Source of the DNA: JAUNQW01 sp043424615
GTDB lineage: Bacteria; Bacillota; Bacilli; Lactobacillales; Carnobacteriaceae_A
Direction of reading: 5' to 3'
DNA length: 29,637 nt
NCBI GenBank assembly: GCA_043424615.1
Contig: JBHWOX010000016.1
Span: 1-29,637 of the forward strand
Positions within the stretch are counted from its first letter, which is position 1. The number at the start of each line of letters is the position of its first letter. This document shows, in pieces, positions 8,480 through 16,585 of the stretch. Below the pieces are notes generated by a model. It did no database searches. It had not been told where the DNA came from and saw only the letters and a list, made by a program, of their open reading frames with translations. The position numbers were made by a program, and so were the translations under genes.

Positions 8480-8489
8480 TCTTACTTCC

Positions 8490-9956
8490 TTAAGCTTGCA
8501 GGTAGTCGATAGCTGCTTCCAGTTGGCGGTCATTATTTTTGATTTTTTCTCGCAATTGCTCCATGAGACGGTTAGCCGTTTCTCCTGTCACTACACCATC
8601 CCTTTGAAGACCTTGACTACTTTGGAAGTTTTTCACTGCCTGGCTGGTTTGACTAGTAAAGCTATCGGAATCTGCAGCTTCATAACCTAAAGCATGTAAG
8701 ACCGCATTAATGTTTTTGATTTCATCTGATTTTTGACCTTCTTCATATCGTTCAGATGAATCTATCCATAAGAGTTGGCTGTAGGCGGGTTGGTCAACTT
8801 CTTGATCAGGGCGAATCCCTTTTTCATTGACCCATTCCCCCTCTGCTGTTAACCAACGCGCGGTTGTCATTTTTAAATTACCCTCATTGGTCAAAGGTAA
8901 AACGCTTTGAACCGTGCCCTTACCAAAAGTTTGCTTACCAATTAAAGGAATCCCTTGGCTTTTCATTGCGCCGGCTAAAATCTCTGAAGCTGACGCACTA
9001 CCTTCATTCACCAATAAAACGGCTTGACCTTGAAAATGATAGTCACCATATTCCTCACCCGCAAGAAACTCTTCTTTTTGACCATTCGAATTTTCTACCG
9101 ACATGATGGGTTGACCTGCTTCAACGAAAATATTAGAAATCTCCACTGCCGACGTAAGGAGGCCACCAGGATTTTGACGGACATCAAAAATCACTCGGTC
9201 AATGCCTGCTTTTTCAAAATCTTTGAGAGCGGCCACCAAATCATCATATGTCGTTTCACTAAATTTACTGATACTGATATGACCAAGGCCTGCTTGCGAA
9301 TCAATCACATCTGCTTGGACCGTTTCTATTGGAATGGCTTCACGCTTAACCGTCAGCTGTGATTCTGCCCCAGCTCTTTGGATAGTCAGGGTAACTTCTG
9401 TCCCTTCTTCTCCTCGAATCTGTTTAACCACTTCATTTAAAGCTAAACCTTGAGTGGATTCACCATCAATGGCTTTGATAATATCATTAGGCTGTAGGCC
9501 CGCCCGTTCTGCCGGCGACCCATCGATAGGAGTGACAATTTTGACATAATCCCCCTCCTTCATCACTTCAGCTCCAATCCCTTGGAACTCCCCTGACATA
9601 GTATCATCATTGAAGTTGGCTTCTTCTTCAGGTAAATAATCCGTATAAGGGTCATCCACCGCCTGAGTCAGGCCTTCGATAGCTCCATCAATCAATTGAC
9701 TATCTTCTAACTCACCAAAGTATGACTGGTTGATTAAGCTATAGGCCTGTTCAACCGGAGATAAAGCAGAGCCAGAGCCTGGATAAGCTACCCTTAAAAA
9801 CCTTGGAGCAAAAGCCATTCCAATGATACAAATAACCGCTACCAAAAATAGTGATAGCCAATATATCCAATAGGGAACGCCTTTTGTTTCAGGCTTTTCT
9901 ACCTGCTCCATGTTTTCATTTTCTTCTTCTGTCTTCATCTCTTCCTTCTTTCTCAT
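8490..9956 (-). CDS. ctpA: Carboxyl-terminal processing protease, S41 family, with PDZ and peptidoglycan-binding domains
   Basis: A membrane-anchored serine protease acting outside the membrane. The order is: an acidic cytoplasmic start; one membrane segment at about residues 28-50; a PDZ domain at about 115-200 (GIGAEV, GSPAERAGLQPNDIIKAIDG); and the S41 catalytic domain. The catalytic Ser is in NEGSASASEI (about 322), with Lys346 and Gln350 in TFGKGTVQ. A C-terminal peptidoglycan-binding domain (about 410-475) is typical of Bacillota CtpA/CtpB. Bacillus CtpB cleaves a sporulation regulator; here a housekeeping or envelope role is more likely. The first ATG (9956) overlaps the yozE stop by one base. 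The ATG at 9938 has a better ribosome site (AAGGAAGAG) and may be the true start. Confidence 0.95.
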   Translation of the reverse strand: MRKKEEMKTEEENENMEQVEKPETKGVPYWIYWLSLFLVAVICIIGMAFAPRFLRVAYPGSGSALSPVEQAYSLINQSYFGELEDSQLIDGAIEGLTQAVDDPYTDYLPEEEANFNDDTMSGEFQGIGAEVMKEGDYVKIVTPIDGSPAERAGLQPNDIIKAIDGESTQGLALNEVVKQIRGEEGTEVTLTIQRAGAESQLTVKREAIPIETVQADVIDSQAGLGHISISKFSETTYDDLVAALKDFEKAGIDRVIFDVRQNPGGLLTSAVEISNIFVEAGQPIMSVENSNGQKEEFLAGEEYGDYHFQGQAVLLVNEGSASASEILAGAMKSQGIPLIGKQTFGKGTVQSVLPLTNEGNLKMTTARWLTAEGEWVNEKGIRPDQEVDQPAYSQLLWIDSSERYEEGQKSDEIKNINAVLHALGYEAADSDSFTSQTSQAVKNFQSSQGLQRDGVVTGETANRLMEQLREKIKNNDRQLEAAIDYLQA

Positions 9957-10186
9957 TAACGACTGTTGTCCAAATATAACTGCCAGGCCTGGTCAAAAAT
10001 GGCCATCGAGGGCAAATAGCTGGCATTCAATTCTAAATATCCACTGATTTCATCAAAATCAGCGGAGTGTTTAGGAAATTGTAAATCCTTGCTAGCTGCA
10101 TTAGCAAATTGAGTCAGCTCATCTTTGAGATGGGGATCACGTTGAGTCATCAAAAACTGATAAAATGAACGTTCCATGTCAGTCAT
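9956..10186 (-). CDS. yozE: YozE-like protein (UPF0346)
   Basis: A short soluble protein of 73-76 residues recognised as the YozE/UPF0346 family by the opening RSFYQFLM, FPKHSADFDEISGYLELNASYL in the middle, and MAIFDQAWQLY near the end. Family structures form a small helical SAM-like fold; the biochemical role is unknown. AAAGGAGG is 3 bases before the ATG at 10186 and 12 before the one at 10177. The latter matches where family members usually begin, so the start is unsettled. The ribosome site overlaps the ypmS stop codon, and the stop overlaps the ctpA ATG, so ypmS-yozE-ctpA is tightly coupled. Confidence 0.9.
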   Translation of the reverse strand: MTDMERSFYQFLMTQRDPHLKDELTQFANAASKDLQFPKHSADFDEISGYLELNASYLPSMAIFDQAWQLYLDNSR

Positions 10187-10195
10187 TGTCCTCCT

Positions 10196-10822
10196 TTAAG
10201 CTTCTTGACCTTGTAATATACTCTTATTTAATAATAAGTCAAATTGGATCTGGTCTGCTTGAAGGTCAATATTTTTCATACGGACTTGGGCTTTGTTATC
10301 AAAGACGACCTGGTCGAAACAAAGCTCAATGCTTTGTGAGCGGCTATCCATGATGATCCAGTCAGGCAAGGACAACTGCTGGGCTAAAATAGACATGACG
10401 ACTTCCACGGGGAGGGAAATTCGGGCGATAGAAAAATCATCTACCTTCAATATAACACGACCATGATCAGTAGCTGTCGGTATAAAATAAATGCTGAAGG
10501 GCCAATCTTTCCCTAAGACTTGATAGTAGCCTTGCACTTCTAGCCGGTCGGTCAGCGAAATCGTCAGTTGGGTATCTGCAAGATTGATTCCTTTCAAATA
10601 ATCATTGGCCATCTCTTCGGCCTGATTAGTATCGACTTGCATATTCAACACATACGGCTCTTCATCTAGGGTTTGTACGGCTGGCTGTTCGTCAGAACTC
10701 TTGCCATCTGGCGAGTCCGTTGGAAGAGCTATAAAAAGTTTCCCTACAAAAAATACATTGAGAACAAATAAAAGGAGGAAGGCCCACATCCACCCATTGA
10801 AGGATTGTTTGCTGTTGTGCAT
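10196..10822 (-). CDS. ypmS: YpmS-like membrane-anchored protein (DUF2140)
   Basis: One N-terminal membrane segment (about residues 10-32) is followed by an extracytoplasmic region of about 170 residues. It includes DYLKG and LEVQGYYQVLGKDWPFSIYF, then VVMSILAQQLSLPDWI. This arrangement and its place beside yozE match the YpmS family, which is structurally characterised but functionally unknown. The open frame reaches a TTG at 10834; the ATG at 10822 is the more ordinary start (208 residues). The gene begins shortly after the dfrA stop and is probably on the same message. Confidence 0.8.
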   Translation of the reverse strand: MHNSKQSFNGWMWAFLLLFVLNVFFVGKLFIALPTDSPDGKSSDEQPAVQTLDEEPYVLNMQVDTNQAEEMANDYLKGINLADTQLTISLTDRLEVQGYYQVLGKDWPFSIYFIPTATDHGRVILKVDDFSIARISLPVEVVMSILAQQLSLPDWIIMDSRSQSIELCFDQVVFDNKAQVRMKNIDLQADQIQFDLLLNKSILQGQEA

Positions 10823-10839
10823 CTTGCTTCTCAATCCTA

Positions 10840-11340
10840 TTAAGCCCGTCGTTCATACTTTTCAAAAGTATGAGCGAGCTGGTTTTCTTTATCCACTTCC
10901 CCATCTTTAGAAGCCACTAGCTCCCATTCAGACCAATCGATTTCAGGGATATGGGTATCGCCATCAAAGCTTTGATGGATGACTGTGCGATAAATGGTAT
11001 CAGCATAAGGTAAAAATTGTCTAAAGAGAGAAGATCCACCGATAATAAACACTGGCTGGTCACTTTTTTCAGCAAAATCTAAGACTTCATCGATCGAATG
11101 AACAACATAAGCTCCCTCAGCTTCATAAGCTTGGTTGGAGGTTAAAATAATATTTTTACGGTCGGGTAAGGGGGCACCCGTCATTAATTCATAGGTCGTG
11201 CGCCCCATCACAATATCTCCTTGTTTTGTTATTTTAGAAAAATGTTTCAGGTCATTAGGCAGGTGCCAAGGCATCCCTTCATAGCCATCAGATTGACCAA
11301 TCATTCCATTTTCATCTTGAGCCCAAATTAATGCTAACAT
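10840..11340 (-). CDS. dfrA: Dihydrofolate reductase
   Basis: DHFR reduces dihydrofolate to tetrahydrofolate with NADPH. The 166 residues show the whole family pattern: LIWAQDENGMIG at the start, MPWHLPNDLKHF with the substrate-binding acid Asp, VMGRTTYE, the NIILTSN strand, and FIIGGSSLFRQFLPYADTIY. GAGGAGG lies about 10 bases before the ATG. It sits 30 bases after thyA, whose reaction makes dihydrofolate, the usual pairing. It looks like the chromosomal housekeeping enzyme rather than a mobile resistance copy, given the operon and composition. Confidence 0.97.
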   Translation of the reverse strand: MLALIWAQDENGMIGQSDGYEGMPWHLPNDLKHFSKITKQGDIVMGRTTYELMTGAPLPDRKNIILTSNQAYEAEGAYVVHSIDEVLDFAEKSDQPVFIIGGSSLFRQFLPYADTIYRTVIHQSFDGDTHIPEIDWSEWELVASKDGEVDKENQLAHTFEKYERRA

Positions 11341-11370
11341 GTCGTCAATTCCTCCTCAATTTATCATTCA

Positions 11371-12318
11371 TTAAACGGCAATAGGTGCTTTAATTGCTGG
11401 ATGGGGATCATAGCCTTCTAGGTGGATATCCTCCATCTCAAAATCAAAAATCGAATCTTTATCAGTTTGAATCACTAGTTTTGGCAATGCTTTAGGCGAT
11501 CGGCTTAACTGAGTTTTAATTTGATCCATATGGTTCAAATACAAATGAGCATCGCCAAAAGTATGAATAAATTCGCCCACCTCTAAGGAGGTTTGTTGAG
11601 CAATCAAGTGAGTGAGCAAGGCATAAGACGCGATATTAAAAGGTACGCCTAGAAACACATCCGCTGACCGCTGGTAAAGTTGGCAAGATAACTTCCCTTC
11701 AGCCACATAAAATTGAAATAAGCTGTGGCAAGGGGGTAAAGCCATGGTTGGAATATCAGCAGGATTCCAAGCCGATACAATCAACCGGCGAGAGTCCGGC
11801 TGCTTTTGAATCATATCGATCACTTGCTGAATCTGATCAATACTTTCCCCTTTAGACGTCTGCCAATTGCGCCATTGAGCGCCGTAAACCTTCCCTAGGT
11901 CCCCGTATTTTTCAGCAAAAGCGTCATCTTCAAGTACAGCTTTTTGAAAGGCCGCCATTTGCTCCTCGTACAGCTGACGAAAATGATCATCTTCTAATAT
12001 TCGATGGCCAAAGTCGGTCATGTCTGGGCCATGATAATCGGGACTTTCTACATATTTTTTAAAAGCCCACTCGTCCCAAATGTGATTATTATGTTGGAGC
12101 AAATACCGAATATTAGTATCTCCTTTCAAAAACCACAGTAATTCAGAGGCAATGAGGGAAAAAGGCACACGCTTGGTGGTCAACAAAGGAAAACCTTCAG
12201 ATAAATCGAAGCGCATTTGGTGGCCAAAAATACTTTTAGTTCCCACACCGGTCCGATCTGTTTTTGTGATTCCTTCATCCAAAATTCGTTGAGCGAGTTC
12301 TAAATATTGGCGGGTCAT
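11371..12318 (-). CDS. thyA: Thymidylate synthase (ThyA type)
   Basis: ThyA methylates dUMP to dTMP using methylene-tetrahydrofolate and yields dihydrofolate for the neighbouring DfrA. Visible features are TDRTGVGTKSIFG near the N-terminus, TTKRVPF, the LLWFLKGDTNI segment, GAQWRNW, the nucleophile in PPCHSLFQFYV, and the dUMP-binding QRSADVFLGVPFNIASYALL. The frame is open back to 12363, overlapping the upstream gene. The ATG at 12318 has GGAG at a good distance and gives the normal 315 residues, so I place the start there. It follows the ABC-F gene with a 14-base gap. Confidence 0.97.
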   Translation of the reverse strand: MTRQYLELAQRILDEGITKTDRTGVGTKSIFGHQMRFDLSEGFPLLTTKRVPFSLIASELLWFLKGDTNIRYLLQHNNHIWDEWAFKKYVESPDYHGPDMTDFGHRILEDDHFRQLYEEQMAAFQKAVLEDDAFAEKYGDLGKVYGAQWRNWQTSKGESIDQIQQVIDMIQKQPDSRRLIVSAWNPADIPTMALPPCHSLFQFYVAEGKLSCQLYQRSADVFLGVPFNIASYALLTHLIAQQTSLEVGEFIHTFGDAHLYLNHMDQIKTQLSRSPKALPKLVIQTDKDSIFDFEMEDIHLEGYDPHPAIKAPIAV

Positions 12319-12332
12319 GTCTTTTCTCCATT

Positions 12333-14228
12333 CTATTTGACAAACTGGCTTAAGTATTCCCAACGTTCCATTTTTTCATCCAGTTCTTTTTGCAATGCTT
12401 TCTTTTCCTGGTCTAAATCTTGCAATTTACCTAAGTCATGACCTGAGGCCATCATTTCCTCATCGATTTCTCTTAATCGGTCATCCATAGCAAAAAGTTC
12501 TTCTTCAATACTTTCCCATTCTTTTTGTTCATGATAGTTGAGCTTGGTTTTTTCTTTCTTTTCTGCTTGCTGATTTTTGGCTTGAGTTTTAACAGCTTGT
12601 CGTTTAGCTTTTTCTGACGACGCCTGACGTTGTTGGAAATCAGCTAGATAATCGCTCATCTGCCCTGTATATTTTTCGATATTTGCTTGGCCATGAAAAA
12701 CGAGCAAGTGATCACAAACCTTATCCAAAAAGTAGCGATCGTGGGAAATGGTGAGAACCGCCCCTGCGAAGTCTTTCAAATAGTCTTCCAAAATGGTCAG
12801 GGTCTCTATATCTAAATCATTGGTCGGCTCATCCAACAATAAAACATTGGGCTGCTGCATTAAAATATGAAGCAGGTATAATCGTTTGCGTTCTCCCCCT
12901 GAAAGGGAAGAAATCAATGAACCATGAGTCGAGCGAGGGAACAGAAAGTTTTCTAAGAGTTGAGAAACCGACAAGTGAGACCCATCAGCTTGGGGGATGG
13001 AATGGGCGGTCTCTTGTAAATAGGATAAAATTCGCTTGTTTTCATCCAATTGAATCCCTTTTTGAGTGTAATACCCAAATTTTACCGTTTCCCCAATTTT
13101 TAAGCTGCCGGCATCTAAAGCTATTTTGCCGGTGATCACGTTTAATAAAGAAGATTTGCCCGAGCCGTTTCCTCCGGTAATACCAATCCGTGCACGATTT
13201 TGCACCAGTAAATCAAAATGGTCTAAAATTTTTAAATCGTCAAAGGAAAGGCAAGCCTCTTCTAATTCAATGACTTGCTTCCCGAGCCGTTGGTGGCTGA
13301 AATTCATTTCCACTTGCTTATTAGGCGAACTATTTTTTGTTTGTTCTTCTAGCTGTTGGAAACGGTCCACTCGTGCTTTTTGCTTGGTTCCTCGTGCCCG
13401 TACTCCTTCTCGCATCCAAGCTAATTCTTGCTTGTATAATTGCTTATTCTTGTGGGCCGCTTCATTTCTTTGGGCTTCCTCTTCAGATTTTAGGGCCACA
13501 TATTTTTCATAGTTTCCTGGATAGGAATACAGTTGCTGGTGGCGCAATTCGATGATTTTATCCACAGCGTTATTTAAAAAATAGCGGTCATGGCTGACCA
13601 GTAGGACAGCATGAGGATAATTAGCAATATAATCTTCCAGCCAGCGAATCATGTCATAATCCAGGTGGTTGGTCGGCTCATCTAAAATTAACAAATCTGG
13701 TGCTTGAATCAAGACCTGGGCGAGCATGACACGCTTGATTTGTCCCCCTGACAACTCCCCCATTTTAGCTTGAAATTCTGTAATACCTAGCTTAGCTAGA
13801 ATCGTTTTAGCCTCAGCCGCTGCCGTCCAGCCATTTTGCTTGTTCATACCTTCTTCAGCCCGGCTGAATTTCCCTTGTAAAGTAGAGTTTTCAGGCGCTA
13901 AGCTCAATTCCTGCAAGGCCTGTTCATAATGGTGGACAGCTTTCATGATAGGCGTATCCCCTTGGAAAACCGTATCCAAAACACTGGACTCTTCATCATA
14001 AGTTCCTTCTTGTTCTAGATAGCCAATGTAATAATCAGAAGGCTTAGTGATTTTCACTTGGTCGGCATCTGTTTTGCCGGCAAGAATATCTAAAAATGTG
14101 GATTTACCACTCCCATTAATGCCGACTAGACCAATTTTTTGCGCTCCTTCAATGATGAATTGGATCTGATCGAATAATAACTTGACTCCCACATGGTGGG
14201 TTAAATTTTCAACTTGGTATATTTTCAT
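12333..14228 (-). CDS. uup: ABC-F ATPase, Uup/YfmR type
   Basis: A soluble protein with two ABC ATPase domains and no membrane segments, the mark of ABC-F translation factors. Domain 1 has GINGSGKST (about 37-45) and LSGGQIKRV with LDEPTNHLD. Domain 2 has GGNGSGKSS and LSGGERKRL with LDEPTNDLD. The linker ELAWMREGVRARGTKQKARVDRF (given here as a family landmark) and the charged coiled-coil C-terminus (about 545-631) are specific to the Uup branch, called YfmR in Bacillus. Uup and YfmR help stalled or proline-rich translation and were also linked to DNA transposon excision. Nothing suggests the antibiotic-resistance branch. The gene is 14 bases upstream of thyA and is the likely head of the thyA-dfrA transcription unit. 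Confidence 0.9.
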   Translation of the reverse strand: MKIYQVENLTHHVGVKLLFDQIQFIIEGAQKIGLVGINGSGKSTFLDILAGKTDADQVKITKPSDYYIGYLEQEGTYDEESSVLDTVFQGDTPIMKAVHHYEQALQELSLAPENSTLQGKFSRAEEGMNKQNGWTAAAEAKTILAKLGITEFQAKMGELSGGQIKRVMLAQVLIQAPDLLILDEPTNHLDYDMIRWLEDYIANYPHAVLLVSHDRYFLNNAVDKIIELRHQQLYSYPGNYEKYVALKSEEEAQRNEAAHKNKQLYKQELAWMREGVRARGTKQKARVDRFQQLEEQTKNSSPNKQVEMNFSHQRLGKQVIELEEACLSFDDLKILDHFDLLVQNRARIGITGGNGSGKSSLLNVITGKIALDAGSLKIGETVKFGYYTQKGIQLDENKRILSYLQETAHSIPQADGSHLSVSQLLENFLFPRSTHGSLISSLSGGERKRLYLLHILMQQPNVLLLDEPTNDLDIETLTILEDYLKDFAGAVLTISHDRYFLDKVCDHLLVFHGQANIEKYTGQMSDYLADFQQRQASSEKAKRQAVKTQAKNQQAEKKEKTKLNYHEQKEWESIEEELFAMDDRLREIDEEMMASGHDLGKLQDLDQEKKALQKELDEKMERWEYLSQFVK

Positions 14229-14262
14229 TTCATCGACAACTTTCTACTGCTAATATATCATT

Positions 14263-14291
14263 ATTATATAGTATCATTTATCTCAATGATA
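14263..14291. promoter_or_regulatory. AT-rich divergent control region of uup and the RNase HI-like gene
   Basis: The gap of about 100 bases between the two divergent genes must hold promoters for both. A TATAAT on the minus strand at 14263-14268 could serve uup but has no convincing -35. An inverted repeat, TATCATT (14272-14278) and AATGATA (14285-14291), with a further direct TATCATT at 14256-14262, could be an operator; it could equally be chance in AT-rich DNA. Confidence 0.3.
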
Positions 14292-14331
14292 GTTCATCTC
14301 AAAGGATTTGAATAGTGGAAAGAAGGTTGGC

Positions 14332-14739
14332 ATGCTAAAAGTAAACACTGATGCGGCGGTCAATGGTAACCCCGGCCAGGCAGGAGTAGGTTTTATCGTC
14401 TCGGGTCCCTCTCTTTACGAGCAAGTCACTCAAGCTTTGGATGGTCAATGGGACAACCACCAAGCTGAATTTCAAGCCATCATCCAAGCCCTTACTTGGT
14501 TAAACAGCCATGGTCACCAGTCAGAAATGATTTTTATCTATTCGGATTCCAAAACGGCTGTTGATTTACTGCACAAAGGCTTTTCAAAAAACCAGGACTT
14601 TCAGCTTTATTTGGATCAAATTTATCAAATGGAAAAAGACTTTCATTTTCTATCGATTGACTGGATTCCATCCTCCCAAAATCGAGGAGCCGACCACTTA
14701 GCCCGCCAAGCCCTCCAACAGGCAAGAAAGAAAAAATAA
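14332..14739 (+). CDS. RNase HI-like protein
   Basis: A ribonuclease H fold protein of 135 residues that may cleave RNA in RNA-DNA hybrids. The four acidic active-site residues can be read: Asp in VNTDAAVNGNPG (residue 6), Glu in NHQAEFQA, Asp in YSDSKTAVDLL, and Asp in NRGADHLARQA. It belongs to the short single-domain RNase HI group common in Gram-positive bacteria (YpdQ/YpeP-like) rather than the E. coli RnhA type with the basic handle. The open frame begins at a TTG (14308), but the ATG at 14332 has an AAGAAGG site 5 bases upstream. It opens a two-gene plus-strand island in a long minus-strand region. Confidence 0.85.
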   Translation: MLKVNTDAAVNGNPGQAGVGFIVSGPSLYEQVTQALDGQWDNHQAEFQAIIQALTWLNSHGHQSEMIFIYSDSKTAVDLLHKGFSKNQDFQLYLDQIYQMEKDFHFLSIDWIPSSQNRGADHLARQALQQARKKK

Positions 14740-14777
14740 ATATTTTTTAAGAGCCCCTACCCTCCTCCAGCTGAAAT

Positions 14778-14786
14778 TGGTATAAT
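14778..14786 (+). promoter_or_regulatory. Extended -10 promoter of the DUF4870 gene
   Basis: TGGTATAAT is a perfect extended -10 (TG at 14778-14779, TATAAT at 14781-14786). No good -35 is seen at the normal distance, which is acceptable for extended -10 promoters. It lies 23 bases before the ATG, and AAGGAGG (14797-14803) lies between. Confidence 0.65.
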
Positions 14787-14809
14787 GAAGGCATAAAAGG
14801 AGGAATAAG

Positions 14810-15223
14810 ATGACTACAAATACCCCAAATGATGAGCGTCACTCTAAGCAATTACAAGAGAGTGAATTACAGGCTCAGGCTCGTTACAACGACCCTGAAT
14901 CGGAAGATTATTTCGACGGAACGACGGTCGCTCTCACCTATATGCTAGCAGCATTCTTTTCTATTTTTGGTCCCATTATTATTTATCTGTTGAAAAAAGA
15001 TTCATTCAGCCCTTGGACCCAGCAGGCGATGAAGGACGTTATTAATTTTTCAATCTCCTATTTCATCTATGTTTTTGTGGCGGGCTTATCTATTTTTTTA
15101 TTAATTGGTTTTATCCTCTTGCCAGTCGCCATTCTCTGTTATTACATTTTTACTATTACCGCGGCCGTCAAAAATGGCCAAGGGAATTATTACAAACCGC
15201 CATTGGTCATTAACTTCATCTAA
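14810..15223 (+). CDS. DUF4870 small membrane protein
   Basis: A 137-residue protein with a hydrophilic N-terminus of about 40 residues and three hydrophobic segments: about 43-63, 76-101 and 104-124. The segments TYMLAAFFSIFGPIIIYLLK and KDSFSPWTQQAMKDVINFSI match the DUF4870 (Tic20-like) family, whose function is unknown. AAGGAGG is 6 bases before the ATG and an extended -10 promoter lies just upstream, so it is probably monocistronic or partly served by readthrough from the RNase HI-like gene. A strong terminator follows. Confidence 0.82.
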   Translation: MTTNTPNDERHSKQLQESELQAQARYNDPESEDYFDGTTVALTYMLAAFFSIFGPIIIYLLKKDSFSPWTQQAMKDVINFSISYFIYVFVAGLSIFLLIGFILLPVAILCYYIFTITAAVKNGQGNYYKPPLVINFI

Positions 15224-15275
15224 AATGAAGCTGATGGACAGCTCTTTTAACTAACTTAAGAAGACTTCATCAAAG

Positions 15276-15308
15276 AAACGGACAGCTCTTGCTGTCCGTT
15301 TGTTGTTT
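15276..15308 (+). terminator. Terminator of the DUF4870 gene
   Basis: A perfect 11-pair stem, AAACGGACAGC with GCTGTCCGTTT around loop TCTT, ends at 15301 and is followed by GTTGTTT. The core GGACAGCTCTT also occurs upstream at 15237-15247, so an alternative pairing of that copy with the 3' arm is possible. Confidence 0.75.
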
Positions 15309-15335
15309 ATATCTCACTTATTTCCTTCAATTTAG

Positions 15336-15376
15336 AAAACAAAAAGAAAACTGCTTCATCAGCAGTTTTCCGTGTT
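15336..15376 (-). terminator. Terminator of ypsC, possibly bidirectional
   Basis: GAAAACTGCT and AGCAGTTTTC form a perfect 10-pair stem (15346-15370) with a 5-base loop. On the minus strand it is followed by TTTTTGTTTT, directly after the ypsC stop. On the plus strand it is followed by CGTGTTTTTTATTT, so it may also back up the preceding plus-strand terminator. Confidence 0.85.
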
Positions 15377-15378
15377 TT

Positions 15379-16506
15379 TTATTTAGATTTCGCCCAATAT
15401 TGGAAGTAATCGGTTCGCAAGCGTCCATTATATAATTTTCGTCTTTTGGTCGCTTTTTCACCGTAAAATTTCTCGAACCCCAAATGACTGGTTAAAATAT
15501 ATTTACTCCAACTCTCTAAAGGTCGGAAAATTTCTCCCATTTGGCGGTAGAGCTCTAACACTTCTTCTTCATCGTTCAACCGTTCACCATAGGGAGGGTT
15601 GGCCACAATCACTCCCCCTTTTTTATCCGTTGTAAAATCAGCCAACTGCATTTGCTTGAAGTTAATATTTTGAGACAGGCCGGCCCCTCGAGCATTTTCG
15701 ATGGCCATATCAATCATTCGGTGGTCTATATCCGTTCCCGTGATATCCAATGCTTGGTCAAAATTAGCCAAATCCCAAGCCTCATCTTTGACTTCTTCTA
15801 TGATATCAGAATCGAACCAAGGCCAGCTTTCAAAAATAAAATCACGATTCAAGCCAGGAGCTAAATTTAAGCCGATTAGAGCTGCTTCAATGGGAATAGT
15901 CCCTGATCCACAAACAGGATCATGAAAAGGCATATCTGGCTGCCAATTCGTCAATTTGATTAAAGCAGCGGCCATATTTTCCTTGATGGGAGCATGGCCT
16001 GCTACCGACCGATAACCGCGTTTAAAAAGGGATGGACCCGTGGTATCCATCGTCACCAAGGCTTGATCTTTATGAATAGCCACCTCAATGGGGAATTTTG
16101 GCCCACTTTCAGGCAAACGCCCCACCTTATGGTAAGTGTCTGAAATTTTATCCACCAAGGCTTTTTTGGAAATGGATTGGATGTCGGATACACTATAAAG
16201 CTGTGACTGTTGGGACCGACCGCGAACGGGAAATTCTGCATTCAAAGGCAAGTAGTCCTCAAATGGCAGGTCATACATTAAATCATATAAGGCTTCAAAA
16301 GAGGTCACTTCAAATTCGCTGACAATGATTTTAATACGGTCAGCAGTTCGCAAGCCAACATTCGTTCGGGCGATATCGTAGGCTGTCCCTTCAAAACGGG
16401 CCCGGCCATTTTCAACCCTAACCTCATAGCCCATGTCTCGGAGTTCATCTCCCACTATTCCCTCGATTCCGCTGGCACAAGTGGCCAGTAAATTAAATTT
16501 TTCCAT
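15379..16506 (-). CDS. ypsC: THUMP-domain RNA guanine-N2 methyltransferase (YpsC/RlmL-like)
   Basis: A class I SAM-dependent methyltransferase that most likely makes m2G in 23S rRNA, by analogy with the N-terminal half of E. coli RlmL. The N-terminal ferredoxin-like and THUMP region spans about residues 1-160, opening with LLATCASGIEGIVGDEL. The catalytic domain follows with DPVCGSGTIPIEAALIG (SAM-binding) and the NPPYGERL motif typical of base-amino methylation. Its 375 residues match YpsC. AAAGGAGG lies 6 bases before the ATG. The gene lies just downstream of the rnpB terminator, the gpsB-rnpB-ypsC order seen in other Bacillota. No promoter of its own is obvious in the short gap, so readthrough is possible. 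Confidence 0.93.
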   Translation of the reverse strand: MEKFNLLATCASGIEGIVGDELRDMGYEVRVENGRARFEGTAYDIARTNVGLRTADRIKIIVSEFEVTSFEALYDLMYDLPFEDYLPLNAEFPVRGRSQQSQLYSVSDIQSISKKALVDKISDTYHKVGRLPESGPKFPIEVAIHKDQALVTMDTTGPSLFKRGYRSVAGHAPIKENMAAALIKLTNWQPDMPFHDPVCGSGTIPIEAALIGLNLAPGLNRDFIFESWPWFDSDIIEEVKDEAWDLANFDQALDITGTDIDHRMIDMAIENARGAGLSQNINFKQMQLADFTTDKKGGVIVANPPYGERLNDEEEVLELYRQMGEIFRPLESWSKYILTSHLGFEKFYGEKATKRRKLYNGRLRTDYFQYWAKSK

Positions 16507-16554
16507 CTTTGACCTCCTTTAAATAAAAAATCATAAAGTGATGCTTTTTATCAT

Positions 16555-16580
16555 AAAAAAACCCTCCAAGGATGGAGGGT
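16555..16580 (-). terminator. Terminator of rnpB
   Basis: On the minus strand ACCCTCCA, loop TCCT, TGGAGGGT form a perfect 8-pair GC-rich stem followed directly by a run of T. It lies a few bases after the 3' end of the RNase P RNA. Confidence 0.92.
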
Positions 16581-16585
16581 ATAGG

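Noticed and set aside
9024..9362. Plus-strand open frame of 112 codons
   Set aside because: Antisense shadow of ctpA; the ctpA frame shows PDZ and S41 motifs and explains the region.
10840..11340. Possible acquired trimethoprim-resistance dfr gene
   Set aside because: It lies in the thyA-dfrA unit with ordinary composition and no mobile element nearby.
13126..13512. Plus-strand open frame of 128 codons
   Set aside because: Antisense to the ABC-F gene over its second Walker A region; no start signal and no family resemblance.
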